The translations under genes and the position numbers were made by a program. Shown in pieces: positions 1-7,797 of a DNA stretch of 64,000 bases. Source of the stretch: Siminovitchia thermophila (lineage in GTDB: Bacteria > Bacillota > Bacilli > Bacillales > Bacillaceae_C); assembly GCF_016909185.1 (NCBI RefSeq), contig NZ_JAFBFH010000026.1, positions 1 through 64,000 of the forward strand, read 5' to 3'. The notes under the pieces are model-generated. The model saw nothing but the letters and a program-made list of their open reading frames with translations. It made no database searches and was not told where the DNA came from. Within the stretch, counting starts at the first letter, position 1, and the number at the start of each line of letters is the position of its first letter.

Positions 1-235
1 TAGTTGATCCAATCGGGCTTTTACTGGCAGTTGCCCCCGCACTGCTCTCGTTTTATCTCGATGCGTTGAATCGGGGACTTACTGCCAGTTAAAGCGGGAT
101 ACAGTGAAACTTCAATCAGCTGTTGTCCGCTGATTGTTAGTTGATCCAATCGGGCTTTTACTGGCAGTTGCCCCCGCACTGCTCTCGTTTTATCTCGATG
201 CGTTGAATCGGGGACTTACTGCCAGTTAAAGCCGG
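1..235. repeat. Tandem copies of a palindromic intergenic repeat (family A)
   Basis: Bases 1-95 recur without mismatch at 138-232. Each copy runs from TAGTTGATCCAATCGGGC to a right arm ending ACTGCCAGTTAAAGC. The arms GCTTTTACTGGCAGT and ACTGCCAGTTAAAGC pair over about 15 bp with one mismatch, and an inner CCCC/GGGG pair extends the stem. Between copies, 100-137 holds a small second hairpin (AATCAGC...GCTGATT). Related copies occur at about 8940, 24380, 59640 and 59755, and a version with different arms at 12851 and 49388. The first copy may be cut by the window edge. Confidence 0.85.
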
Positions 236-276
236 ACAAAAAAAGAAACCTGGAATCTGTTGAATCCAGGTTTAGT
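236..276 (-). terminator. Intrinsic terminator of the thiamin operon
   Basis: A perfect 9-bp stem (AAACCTGGA at 246-254, TCCAGGTTT at 265-273) is followed on the minus strand by a run of seven T. It overlaps the thiE stop codon, so it ends the tenA-thiE transcript. Confidence 0.85.
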
Positions 277-910
277 GCGTATCGAAGCCTTTTAGGCCTT
301 TTAATAAGTTTTCGGCGGTAACTTTCGGATTTTTTGCCCGTGTTAATGCGGAGACGACGACAATACCGGCTACTCCGCTGTTTTTCAGACAACCGCTGTT
401 TTTTTCATTGATGCCGCCTATCGCCACAACAGGAATAGACACGGAGGAAACAATTTTGTCCAGCATGCCGTTTGGAAGAAGTTTGGCATCGCTTTTTGTT
501 GAGGTGGGAAAAACAGAACCAACCCCAATATAGTCTGCGCCACCCTTTTCTGCCGCAATGGCATGTTCTAAAGTACGGGCTGAAACCCCGACAAGCATGG
601 AATCCGGAATGATACTTTTTACTGCGGCAAGAGGCAAATCTTCTTGCCCCACATGCACGCCGTCAGCGCCGACTGCCAGAGCTACATCCACTCGATCATT
701 AATGATCAAGGGGACTGATAGTGAATCAAGGAGTTTTTTTATTTGGATTGCTTTTTCATAAAAATCTCTTCCTCCGCTCTTTTTTTCACGCAATTGAACG
801 AGAGTTACGCCTCCGGCTACTGACTCTTCAATTAAATGCAAAAGCTTGCTTATCGGAAGATCTTCTTCCGTAACCAAGTAAAGGCGATAATCAATATGAT
901 TCTTTTTCAA
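272..910 (-). CDS. thiE: Thiamine phosphate synthase ThiE
   Basis: The enzyme joins hydroxymethylpyrimidine diphosphate and thiazole phosphate to make thiamin monophosphate in the cytosol. The 212 residues have the usual length and TIM-barrel pattern: an N-terminal YLVTEEDL strand, LVQLREK near residue 40, INDRVDVALAVGADGVHVGQEDLP near 70-90 for pyrimidine and metal binding, GADYIGVGSVFPTSTK for pyrophosphate, and a C-terminal VAIGGI. It is the last gene of a tightly packed salvage operon, and its start overlaps the end of thiM by 20 bases. Family assignment is certain. Control should come from the TPP riboswitch upstream of tenA. Confidence 0.97.
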   Translation of the reverse strand: MKKNHIDYRLYLVTEEDLPISKLLHLIEESVAGGVTLVQLREKKSGGRDFYEKAIQIKKLLDSLSVPLIINDRVDVALAVGADGVHVGQEDLPLAAVKSIIPDSMLVGVSARTLEHAIAAEKGGADYIGVGSVFPTSTKSDAKLLPNGMLDKIVSSVSIPVVAIGGINEKNSGCLKNSGVAGIVVVSALTRAKNPKVTAENLLKGLKGFDTH

Positions 911-1739
911 TGACTTTGACTCCTTTTTGCCAGTGATTGCTGTTCATGAATGAAATGGAATCGATTAATTTTATTTTATATGTTCCCAAACCAATGCGCT
1001 CACCTAATAAGGAAGCAGCCTCTTCCCCAGCTAACCCCATAACGGATACTCCTGCTACAGCCGCATGTAGCATGTGATTCGTTATACCGGCAAAGCACCC
1101 GATTAAGGAAGTCGTCATACAGCCTGTCCCCGACACTCTGGATAAACACATATGGCCGTTTTGAATCATAAAAACGCTCTTCCCATCACTGATCACATCT
1201 TCTTTGCCGGTGACAGCAGCTATACACCGATATTGACGGGCAACCTTGACGGCAATTTTTTCAGGTGTTTGATCGACTTTGCCCGCATCAACCCCTTTTG
1301 TCGCCCCGATGCCTCCGGCTAAACAATTCATTTCACTTACATTTCCTCGAATGACAGAAACCTTTACTTGTTCCAGTATTTCAAAAGCAGATTGGGTTCG
1401 AAAGTCCGTTGACCCCACTCCGACAGGATCAAGTATAACAGGAATTCCTGTTTCGTTGGCGGCTTTTCCAGCCAGCTTCATCGCTTTAAAAGCATCCGAG
1501 TTCAATGTTCCGATGTTTATTATGAGGGTATTCGCCATTTTGGCCATGTCAGCCGCTTCCAAAGGGCTGGACGCCATGACGGGTGCAGCGCCAATGGCTA
1601 GGGTTACGTTTGCGCAATCGTTTATCGTTACCTGATTTGTTAGATGGTGAATAAGCGGCTGTTTATGTCTGACTTGCTCAAAAAGCTGTCCGACTTTCGT
1701 CAACATCATCTGCCCATCCGTTCCCATCACGTTACACAC
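891..1739 (-). CDS. thiM: Hydroxyethylthiazole kinase ThiM
   Basis: This ribokinase-fold enzyme phosphorylates salvaged hydroxyethylthiazole, giving the second substrate of ThiE. Visible motifs are HHLTNQVTINDCAN near the N terminus, IGTLNSDAF, VILDPVGVGSTDFR near residue 105, AVTGKEDVI, and the catalytic RVSGTGCM near residue 205. The first possible start is a GTG at 1739 inside the thiD end. In-frame ATGs lie at residues 5, 11 and 12, and starting at residue 11 would give the 272 residues usual for the family. No ribosome site clearly decides between them. The gene overlaps both neighbours, so translation is probably coupled. Confidence 0.95.
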   Translation of the reverse strand: MCNVMGTDGQMMLTKVGQLFEQVRHKQPLIHHLTNQVTINDCANVTLAIGAAPVMASSPLEAADMAKMANTLIINIGTLNSDAFKAMKLAGKAANETGIPVILDPVGVGSTDFRTQSAFEILEQVKVSVIRGNVSEMNCLAGGIGATKGVDAGKVDQTPEKIAVKVARQYRCIAAVTGKEDVISDGKSVFMIQNGHMCLSRVSGTGCMTTSLIGCFAGITNHMLHAAVAGVSVMGLAGEEAASLLGERIGLGTYKIKLIDSISFMNSNHWQKGVKVIEKESY

Positions 1740-2521
1740 TCGTATAGATGATAGAAGTGATGGGTCGGTCCGTATCCTTGTCCAATGTTAAGGCTGTTGG
1801 CGATCGCATTTGTAATATAATCTTTGGCCTCATCAATCGCTGTCGGCATTTCCTTTCCTTTCGCCAAGAGGGCGGCAATTGCTGCGGACAGTGTGCAACC
1901 TGTCCCATGGACATTTTTCGTTTCAATTCTTTCCCCGCGAAATAGTTGAAACGTTTGCCCTTCGTAATATAAGTCATTGGGGTTTCCCTGCAAGTGCCCG
2001 CCTTTAATCAGGACAGCCTGCGCTCCCAGCTTTTTGATCACCCGGCATGCTTCATACATGTCAGGCTCATTATGTATCGGCATATTGGCCAAAACCTCCG
2101 CTTCCGGGATATTAGGTGTAACGAGCGAAGCCAGCGGGATAAGGGTTGATTTCAGCTCTTGCATTGTATCTTCTTCAAGCAGCCGGTGTCCCCCCTTGGA
2201 AATCATAACAGGATCAAGAACAATGTGTTTTGGTTTATATTTTTTTAAACATTGCGCGACTGTTTGTATAATGTCCGGCGTTGCCAGCATACCGATTTTC
2301 ACCGCGTCAGCCCCAATATCTTCCAACACGGCTGCGACTTGGTCGTTGATGATGTTTACATCAATGAGTTGTACAGATCTTACTTCAACAGTATTTTGGG
2401 ACGTAATCGCCGTAATCGCAGACATGCCGAACACCCCTAGAGCGGAAAAAGTTTTTATATCCGCTTGAATCCCCGCTCCTCCACCGGAATCAGATCCGGC
2501 GATTGTAAGAGCTGTTTTCAT
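1727..2521 (-). CDS. thiD: Hydroxymethylpyrimidine/phosphomethylpyrimidine kinase ThiD
   Basis: ThiD phosphorylates hydroxymethylpyrimidine twice to give the diphosphate used by ThiE. The protein (264 aa) opens with ALTIAGSDSGGGAGIQADIKTF, which contributes the substrate pocket. It carries VLDPVMISKGG near residue 105, TPNIPEAEVL near 135, VLIKGGH near 170, and the anion-hole motif GTGCTLSAAIAA near 205. The start lies inside the 3' end of thiW (32-base overlap), the mark of a compact operon. A PdxK-type pyridoxal kinase is an alternative for this fold, but the thiamin context makes ThiD far more likely. Confidence 0.95.
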   Translation of the reverse strand: MKTALTIAGSDSGGGAGIQADIKTFSALGVFGMSAITAITSQNTVEVRSVQLIDVNIINDQVAAVLEDIGADAVKIGMLATPDIIQTVAQCLKKYKPKHIVLDPVMISKGGHRLLEEDTMQELKSTLIPLASLVTPNIPEAEVLANMPIHNEPDMYEACRVIKKLGAQAVLIKGGHLQGNPNDLYYEGQTFQLFRGERIETKNVHGTGCTLSAAIAALLAKGKEMPTAIDEAKDYITNAIANSLNIGQGYGPTHHFYHLYECVT

Positions 2522-3008
2522 ACAGCAAACCTCCGATCGCTGAATGTTTCATGAATACTTTTAATAAAACAAATCCCAGGGCAGCGCCGGCAATGGAACT
2601 GGCAGCAAAGGCCGGGACCAATCCAAATAAGGCCGCCTCCCGGCCTAACAGCAATGCCGCAATCGGATAGGCGGCAACAGCACCGATGATCCCGGTTCCA
2701 ACGACTTCACCTATAAACGCAAACCCTATTCTTTTCGTTTTGGCATACAACCAGCCAGCCAGGAGGGCTCCGATCATGCTTCCCGGATAAGCAAACAACG
2801 AGCCTGTTCCTGAAATATTCCGGATTGTCGAAACGATAAATGCTTGGGCTAATGCATAGCCTGGCCCAAATAAAACGGCCGTTACCATATTGGCAAAATG
2901 CTGGATTGGAAAAATTTTGGCAAATCCGGCCGGGATAAAGATAACATGGCTCGTGATTGTTGTAAATGCAATGATCATGGCTGTAATGGTCAGTTTTTTA
3001 ACTCGCAT
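2490..3008 (-). CDS. thiW: ThiW, substrate-binding S component of an ECF thiazole transporter
   Basis: This 172-residue integral membrane protein has about five hydrophobic segments and the ThiW hallmark stretch GFAKIFPIQHFANM near residue 28, followed by LFGPGYALAQAF and NISGTGSLFAYPGSMIGALLAG. ThiW proteins are TPP-riboswitch-controlled S components thought to take up the thiazole precursor. They need the shared EcfA/A'/T module, which is not in this window. The last 32 bases overlap thiD. The assignment rests on these motifs and on position between tenA and thiD. Confidence 0.9.
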   Translation of the reverse strand: MRVKKLTITAMIIAFTTITSHVIFIPAGFAKIFPIQHFANMVTAVLFGPGYALAQAFIVSTIRNISGTGSLFAYPGSMIGALLAGWLYAKTKRIGFAFIGEVVGTGIIGAVAAYPIAALLLGREAALFGLVPAFAASSIAGAALGFVLLKVFMKHSAIGGLLYENSSYNRRI

Positions 3009-3032
3009 GGAGCAACCTCCGGCTATTAGGAT

Positions 3033-3728
3033 TTAGAGCGTCCAGTTCTGTTGATGATAGTTCATATCCCAGAATAAATATTCATATTTGGAGGTGATAA
3101 GGAAGTGCTTTTCCAATTCCGCCAATTCTCTTTCCGGTTTCCCATCTGCTAACTGATTCATGAGATCAATCAGCCATTTTCCAAGAGAAGTAAATTCTTC
3201 TGATGAATAGGTTTCAACCCATTTGCGGTACGGGTTGGATTCCAAAGTAGCCCCATATTGTTCTTTTAATCTTTCTCCCGTTTCGGCGTAATGCCAGGCA
3301 CACGGAAGCAGGCTTGCCACAAGTTCCGCCAATGTTCCGTTATGAGCCACATGCAGCATGTAGCGGGTATATGCCAAATTGACTGGTGCGGGTTCGGTGT
3401 TTTCAAGCTCTTCATTCGAAATGCCAAACTCTGCGGCGAATTGGCGATGCAGCTCCATTTCAAAATGGAGGTGTTCATGAAGCAAATGTGAGAACTTTGT
3501 CATAATTTCGAGAGTGGGAGCTTTTTGCGCTCCAATAGCAAACAGCTTCACATAATCAATTAAATAGACATAGTCTTGTTTCATATAATATTCAAAAATT
3601 TCTTGATCGAGTGTTCCTTTTCCTACCCCTTGGACGAATGGGTGGTTATAGCTTTTTTCCCATATTTCCTTCGCGCTCTCATAAAGCCTGTCCGTAAACA
3701 ACATTTTTTCAACTTTCATTGGTTCCAC
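3033..3728 (-). CDS. tenA: Aminopyrimidine aminohydrolase / thiaminase II TenA
   Basis: TenA hydrolyses aminomethyl-pyrimidine breakdown products of thiamin to hydroxymethylpyrimidine, feeding ThiD. The 231-residue all-helical protein contains NHPFVQGVGKGTL, the YMKQDYVYL segment with an active-site aspartate, ASLLPCAWHYAE with the probable catalytic cysteine near residue 140, and a C-terminal YEYLFWDMNY holding the conserved glutamate. The start MEPMKVEKM has a second ATG at residue 4. It is the first gene after the TPP riboswitch and lies 24 bases upstream of thiW. Confidence 0.95.
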   Translation of the reverse strand: MEPMKVEKMLFTDRLYESAKEIWEKSYNHPFVQGVGKGTLDQEIFEYYMKQDYVYLIDYVKLFAIGAQKAPTLEIMTKFSHLLHEHLHFEMELHRQFAAEFGISNEELENTEPAPVNLAYTRYMLHVAHNGTLAELVASLLPCAWHYAETGERLKEQYGATLESNPYRKWVETYSSEEFTSLGKWLIDLMNQLADGKPERELAELEKHFLITSKYEYLFWDMNYHQQNWTL

Positions 3729-3774
3729 TCCTTTAAAAAAGTTTGTACCTCATGATTCCCCACTTTGAAAAAAT

Positions 3775-3803
3775 GAAAAAACCGCTCCCGAAAAGGAAGC
3801 GGC
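3775..3803 (-). terminator. Riboswitch-controlled terminator in the tenA leader
   Basis: On the minus strand GCCGCTTCC, a TTTTC loop and GGGAGCGGT form a strong hairpin followed by six T, between the TPP aptamer and tenA. This is the usual off-switch of a transcriptional thi-box riboswitch. Confidence 0.85.
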
Positions 3804-3828
3804 TCATCATCATAAAGCACATCATAAT

Positions 3829-3925
3829 GACGCAGCCTGCTTCCCTACGCTGGCATAAACCAGATCAGGTTCAAAGGGTTTCAATCATCGATTTCTCTCA
3901 GCTTTACAGCTCCCCTAGCAGACAA
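3829..3925 (-). ncRNA. TPP riboswitch (thi box)
   Basis: Read on the minus strand the leader contains GGGGAGC, GCTGAGA, AACCCTTTGAACCTGAT, CTGG and GCGTAGGGAAGC, which are the conserved thi-box blocks in the right order. The first and last segments (GTCTGCT and AGCAGGC) can pair as the closing helix. Binding of thiamin pyrophosphate should favour the terminator downstream and shut off tenA-thiE. A possible promoter lies just upstream (TTGCTT, 16 bases, TATGAT near 3968-3995), overlapping the 14-bp palindrome CATATCATGATATG. Confidence 0.95.
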
Positions 3926-4004
3926 AATTCATTGTTTCAAAGAAGTTATTCAATTATTAGGTGCATGTACTGCCATCATATCATGATATGGACAAAAAGC
4001 AAGT

Positions 4005-4943
4005 TTAATGGATAAATAGGCTCATTACATACACCATTAAAGGGATGGTCACAAGTGCAAGCAGCGTGGAAAAAATAGTCGTTAAGGCCCCCATTTGTTC
4101 ATCTGCAGAGTATTTGGCAAAGAGAATGGATGCCAGGGTAATCGTCGGCATCATGGATTGAATCAAGACCGTTTGAACGAGTACCGTGTTTAAACTGAAA
4201 AAGTGTATCATGAAAATGGAAGCGATCGGCAAAATAATCAATTTTACGGAAATGGGCACCCAAATATGGTTTACCGAACGGCGTACTTGTCCGCGTTTCA
4301 GGGTCATAATCATCATTCCGATATAGAACATGGCGAGCGGTGCCGCCAATGCGGCCAATCTGTCCGTCAAGTCAATCAAAAGACCGGGCGGCTTTAATTG
4401 AAAATATGCGGTAATAAGACCAACGAAAATGGCTGCTGTCGGAATATTCACCATGGACTTTAATGTTTGCCAAGCAAACTTTCTATTTTTCTGAAGTAAA
4501 ATGACTCCGACTGTCCAAATGGTCACATCGACTCCAGCATCAAAAATGGCCGCAAACAAAGCCCCCTCTGGGCCCAAAAGTGCCGCACAAAGCGGAATGC
4601 CGATAAATCCGGTGTTTCCCAAACCTGAAAGGATGGCAATTTCCCTTATCTTATTGGAATCCCTATGAAATAACCAAGCAAATAAAAATCCGGTCCCGAT
4701 TCCAATAAGATTAATAATGATGGAAAGCCCAAAAACGATGGCAATCATTTTAAACATCTGGTCATCCATTTCAACGTGAAAAATACTCGATAAAATAATG
4801 CAGGGCATCGCAATATTTACGATCACTTGAATAAATGCTCTGCGAGTATCATCATTTAATGGAGTTGTTTTACCGAGCAACGCGCCAATCATGATCATCA
4901 AAGTAATAATGATGATTGACTGAAAAACAACTGTAAATTCCAT
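4005..4943 (-). CDS. AEC-family (auxin efflux carrier type) permease
   Basis: The 312-residue protein has about ten hydrophobic segments in the two five-helix halves expected of the AEC family. The first half has NIAMPCIILSSIF near residue 45 and LSGLGNTGFIGIPLCAALLG near residue 105; the second has LAAPLAMFYIGMMIM and QSMMPTITLASILFAKYSAD. These are the family's crossover motifs. Members export or import small organic acids or amino acids. The substrate cannot be told from sequence, and no neighbouring gene points to one. A second AEC gene, decayed, is at 24.5-25.5 kb. Confidence 0.9.
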   Translation of the reverse strand: MEFTVVFQSIIIITLMIMIGALLGKTTPLNDDTRRAFIQVIVNIAMPCIILSSIFHVEMDDQMFKMIAIVFGLSIIINLIGIGTGFLFAWLFHRDSNKIREIAILSGLGNTGFIGIPLCAALLGPEGALFAAIFDAGVDVTIWTVGVILLQKNRKFAWQTLKSMVNIPTAAIFVGLITAYFQLKPPGLLIDLTDRLAALAAPLAMFYIGMMIMTLKRGQVRRSVNHIWVPISVKLIILPIASIFMIHFFSLNTVLVQTVLIQSMMPTITLASILFAKYSADEQMGALTTIFSTLLALVTIPLMVYVMSLFIH

Positions 4944-5070
4944 ACGTATCCTACTTTCTGTATAAAAACTGATAATGGCAAAGAAAAAGCGAAGAAATGG
5001 ACTTCAGGATACTTCCTTTTACCACTTCTTCACTCGTACATTATACATAAGAAAACGGTTAAAACAACAG

Positions 5071-5955
5071 TTAAGCTTTTAGCGGATAGTATGGATTTTT
5101 TGTTATTTGATCAATGGACTTATACTGCAACGGAGAGAGCGCTTTCACTTTTGCCAGCCATTTAATCGTTACGGGTGCAGGAATATGTATATTTCCTTCC
5201 AACACTAACACACATGAATGATGAACATGAAGCAGACTTATTGATTGATATATTCGTTCTTGAGCCGTCACTTCAACGATATACAACCCTTTTTGCGGCA
5301 AATAATAATGTTGGAATACAATATGGGCGACTGTTTTTCCGCTGTTCTGATCGAATGATTGGCGTTCCAACATTCCATGCGCACTGTAATGGTTCCCCAA
5401 AAAATGATGAACATCCTCCACTTTCCCCTCATCCAAGAGCTTCCTGATTTTACTCGAACTAATCTTTTCACCATTAAAAGCTTTTTTGGGAACTGTTGTT
5501 ACATCAAATAAGCCTTTTCCATCTAATTTCATTCGTTCCATGTTTCCTTTCCCGCGGTAACCATAGGTAAAATCAAAACCGGCAACGACATGCTTGCTAT
5601 GTAATCCAGCCACATATTTTTTAATAAAATCTCCCGGTGAAAGTTCGGCAAACTGCTCGGTAAATGTTACAATATATAATTTTTCAACACCCATATTTTT
5701 CAATAATCTCTGTTTGTCAGGCAGAGGCGTCAAATAACTCGTTATTTTGTTTTGAACCCGTAAAATATTGCTTGGATGTGGAAAAAATGTCATAACAGCC
5801 AATTCTATGCCCTTTTTCTCTGCGATGTCTTTGGCCGTGTCAATCAATGAACGGTGCCCTAAATGGACGCCATCAAAAAAGCCAAGCACCATTACACAAG
5901 GTTCATGTTCCTCTCTATTTCCAATAAATGCCCCTTCTATGAAAATTGTTTTCAA
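5071..5955 (-). CDS. FAD synthetase family nucleotidyltransferase lacking a recognisable flavokinase motif
   Basis: The first 180 residues look like the adenylyltransferase domain of RibF: VLGFFDGVHLGHRSLI with the HxGH nucleotide motif, FFPHPS, FVAGFDF-like VAGFDFTYGYRGKGN, and KISSSKIRKLL. The rest lacks the GRxxGFPTAN signature of riboflavin kinase, so this is probably a monofunctional or diverged paralogue rather than the main RibCF enzyme. The start is a TTG at 5955 preceded by AGGGGGAGG. An upstream in-frame ATG at 6012 would lie before the predicted transcription start and is rejected. Adenylation of FMN is inferred, not proven; another cytidylyltransferase-like reaction is possible. 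Confidence 0.8.
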   Translation of the reverse strand: MKTIFIEGAFIGNREEHEPCVMVLGFFDGVHLGHRSLIDTAKDIAEKKGIELAVMTFFPHPSNILRVQNKITSYLTPLPDKQRLLKNMGVEKLYIVTFTEQFAELSPGDFIKKYVAGLHSKHVVAGFDFTYGYRGKGNMERMKLDGKGLFDVTTVPKKAFNGEKISSSKIRKLLDEGKVEDVHHFLGNHYSAHGMLERQSFDQNSGKTVAHIVFQHYYLPQKGLYIVEVTAQERIYQSISLLHVHHSCVLVLEGNIHIPAPVTIKWLAKVKALSPLQYKSIDQITKNPYYPLKA

Positions 5956-6000
5956 TACAGGCCTCCCCCTTGCATCTCTTTTAACCTCGATACCAACATT

Positions 6001-6029
6001 ATCATATATCATTTAATATATGATTGCAA
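6001..6029 (-). promoter_or_regulatory. Vegetative promoter of the FAD-synthetase-like gene
   Basis: On the minus strand TTGCAA (6024-6029) and TATGAT (6001-6006) are separated by 17 bases, a good sigma-A layout. The implied start near 5994 supports the TTG start codon at 5955. Confidence 0.65.
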
Positions 6030-6120
6030 TCGCGGCTAGATTGTTTCCTTATTTATATTTAAAATCGCACCAACGGAAATTGGTGTTCATACATTGTTAC
6101 CAAGGAGGTGTATACTTAGA

Positions 6121-6315
6121 ATGAATTGGCCAACTTCTTTGCTTGCCATCCTTGCTGGGTATGCCTTATTGGGCATCACACTTTTGGTTCCCAACCTGAC
6201 TATTGTAGTTCCTTTGATCACTGTGATTCAAATTATCGCTGTCATTGTTATTGTATTATTTGCTGGCGTTATTATTTTTCGGGCACTTCATGCGCTGTTA
6301 TATAAAGCTAATTAG
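6121..6315 (+). CDS. Small two-helix membrane protein, unknown function
   Basis: The 64-residue product begins MNWPTSLLAILAG and has two hydrophobic helices, roughly residues 6-26 and 31-55, ending in a short basic tail (ALLYKAN). The start was chosen because AAGGAGG sits 12-14 bases upstream of ATG 6121; a longer in-frame reading from 6094 lacks such a site. I do not recognise a family. It stands alone between divergent genes and a 128-bp repeat element that begins 12 bases past its stop. Confidence 0.7.
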   Translation: MNWPTSLLAILAGYALLGITLLVPNLTIVVPLITVIQIIAVIVIVLFAGVIIFRALHALLYKAN

Positions 6316-6327
6316 AATCGAGCAGGA

Positions 6328-6455
6328 GGGGCTGTCTAAAAAATCCAATTCAGAGTAAATGCATGAAAATGTAAAACCCAAGATGTTGATTTTACAGCAA
6401 TCTTGGGTTCGGTTTTTTTGTTTTCAAGCGGCAATATTACTTTTCGGACAGCCCC
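6328..6455. mobile_element. 128-bp MITE-like element, copy C1
   Basis: Terminal inverted repeats GGGGCTGTCTAAAA (left) and TTTTCGGACAGCCCC (right) enclose an AT-rich interior with a hairpin built on ACCCAAGAT/ATCTTGGGT. The same 128-bp element occurs at 31223-31350 and 53287-53414, both in the opposite orientation. It has no coding capacity, as expected of a miniature element mobilised by another transposase. The ends resemble those of IS1182-type elements from memory; this is not verified. No clear target duplication is visible. Confidence 0.85.
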
Positions 6456-6507
6456 GACCGTTCGGAAAACTGCGGTTCCATCAAGATATTTACATTATTA
6501 GTCTATT

Positions 6508-6545
6508 AAGCCCTTGGGAGCTCCGTTAAGAGTTTCCAAGGGCTT
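6508..6545 (-). terminator. Stem-loop downstream of opuAA
   Basis: A perfect 10-bp stem (AAGCCCTTGG at 6508-6517 and CCAAGGGCTT at 6536-6545) lies 44 bases past the opuAA stop. There is no following T-run, so it may be a processed or weak terminator. Confidence 0.5.
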
Positions 6546-6588
6546 TGGTACGGAAAACGAACATGTTGCTGTTTCCCCGTTCTTTTTT

Positions 6589-7797
6589 TTACGAGTCGTC
6601 TGTACCATTCCCGTTCCCGTTTGCGGAAGCCAGGCCCGATAAAACATGGACACGAAGAATGAATCCGGACAGTTTGTCGTTATCATCTACGACGGCAAGC
6701 GGAAATTTCGACTCCAATACTTTTGGTATTAAATCACTGACATATTCATCTTTTTGGACAATGGAAATGTCATCCCGCATCACTTCAGGCAACGCTTTTT
6801 TTTGCTTTATTCCCTTTACCGCGTCATCTATCGTTACAATGCCTTTTATATGCCTTTGGCGGTCCACAACGAAAACGCTAGATATGCCGTTCTCCTTCAT
6901 TTCCTTTACTGCGACATGTAAACCGTCCTTCAATGAAACGAGCGCATTCGGCTTGATCATGACATGCTCCGCTTGGAGGATTTTCGAACGGTCAATGTCC
7001 TTTATGAACTCGGATATATAATCGTTCGCCGGCCGTTCAATAATTTCTTCAGGTGTACCGACTTGTACAACACGGCCATCCTTCATGACAGCAACCCGAT
7101 CCCCCAGCTTAAAAGCCTCGTTCACGTCATGTGTAATAAAAACGATTGTTTTTTGTAGGCGATTTTGGATATCCAAAAGCTCCAACTGCATTTCCCTGCG
7201 GATCAGCGGATCAAGCGCACTGAACGGTTCATCCATCAAGAGAATGTCCGGGTCATTGGCCAATGCTCTGGCCAGCCCCACCCTTTGGCGCATTCCCCCC
7301 GACAATTCATCCGGGTATTGATCTTCATATCCTTTCAAGCCTACTATTTCAATGTTTTTTAAGGCAATTTCACGCCGTTCCTTTTTAGGCATGTTTCGGA
7401 CTTCCAATCCATACTCCACGTTGCCCAAAACCGTTCGGTGGCTGAATAGACCGAAATGCTGAAATACCATGGCGATTTTTTCCTGCCTTACTTTTTTCAA
7501 CTCGGACTTGCTGCCATTGACAATATTGACACCATCAATATAAATAGCGCCGTCAGTCGGTTTGTTTAATAAGTTGAAGCAGCGGATAAGCGTTGATTTT
7601 CCGCTTCCGGACAAGCCCATAATGACGAATATTTCGCCTTTTTCGATCTCCAGAGATGCATCATATACTCCGACTGTATGGCCCGTTTTTTCCAAAATCT
7701 CTTCTTTCGACATTCCTTGTTTAATCATGGGGATAACCGATTTGGGTTTGGGGCCAAAAATTTTTGAAACATGTTCCAGTTTTATTTGTGTTGTCAT
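6589..7797 (-). CDS. opuAA: Glycine betaine/proline-type ABC transporter ATPase OpuAA
   Basis: This is the ATP-binding subunit of an osmoprotectant importer. Residues 1-270 form the ABC ATPase: Walker A GLSGSGKST near residue 60, Q-loop AMVFQHFGLF, signature ELSGGMRQRVGLARAL near 165, Walker B ILLMDEPFSALDP, and ITHDVNEAF. The C-terminal 110 residues hold a tandem CBS module (SVFVVDRQRHIKGIVTIDDA and PLAVVDDNDKLSGFI), the ionic-strength or nucleotide sensor of OpuA-type ATPases. At 402 residues it fits the family. Its start overlaps the opuAB stop by 4 bases, so translation is coupled. Confidence 0.95.
   Translation of the reverse strand: MTTQIKLEHVSKIFGPKPKSVIPMIKQGMSKEEILEKTGHTVGVYDASLEIEKGEIFVIMGLSGSGKSTLIRCFNLLNKPTDGAIYIDGVNIVNGSKSELKKVRQEKIAMVFQHFGLFSHRTVLGNVEYGLEVRNMPKKERREIALKNIEIVGLKGYEDQYPDELSGGMRQRVGLARALANDPDILLMDEPFSALDPLIRREMQLELLDIQNRLQKTIVFITHDVNEAFKLGDRVAVMKDGRVVQVGTPEEIIERPANDYISEFIKDIDRSKILQAEHVMIKPNALVSLKDGLHVAVKEMKENGISSVFVVDRQRHIKGIVTIDDAVKGIKQKKALPEVMRDDISIVQKDEYVSDLIPKVLESKFPLAVVDDNDKLSGFILRVHVLSGLASANGNGNGTDDS

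Noticed and set aside
5956-6012. 19-codon N-terminal extension of the FAD-synthetase-like protein
   Set aside because: The ATG at 6012 lies upstream of the predicted transcription start, while TTG 5955 has a strong ribosome site.
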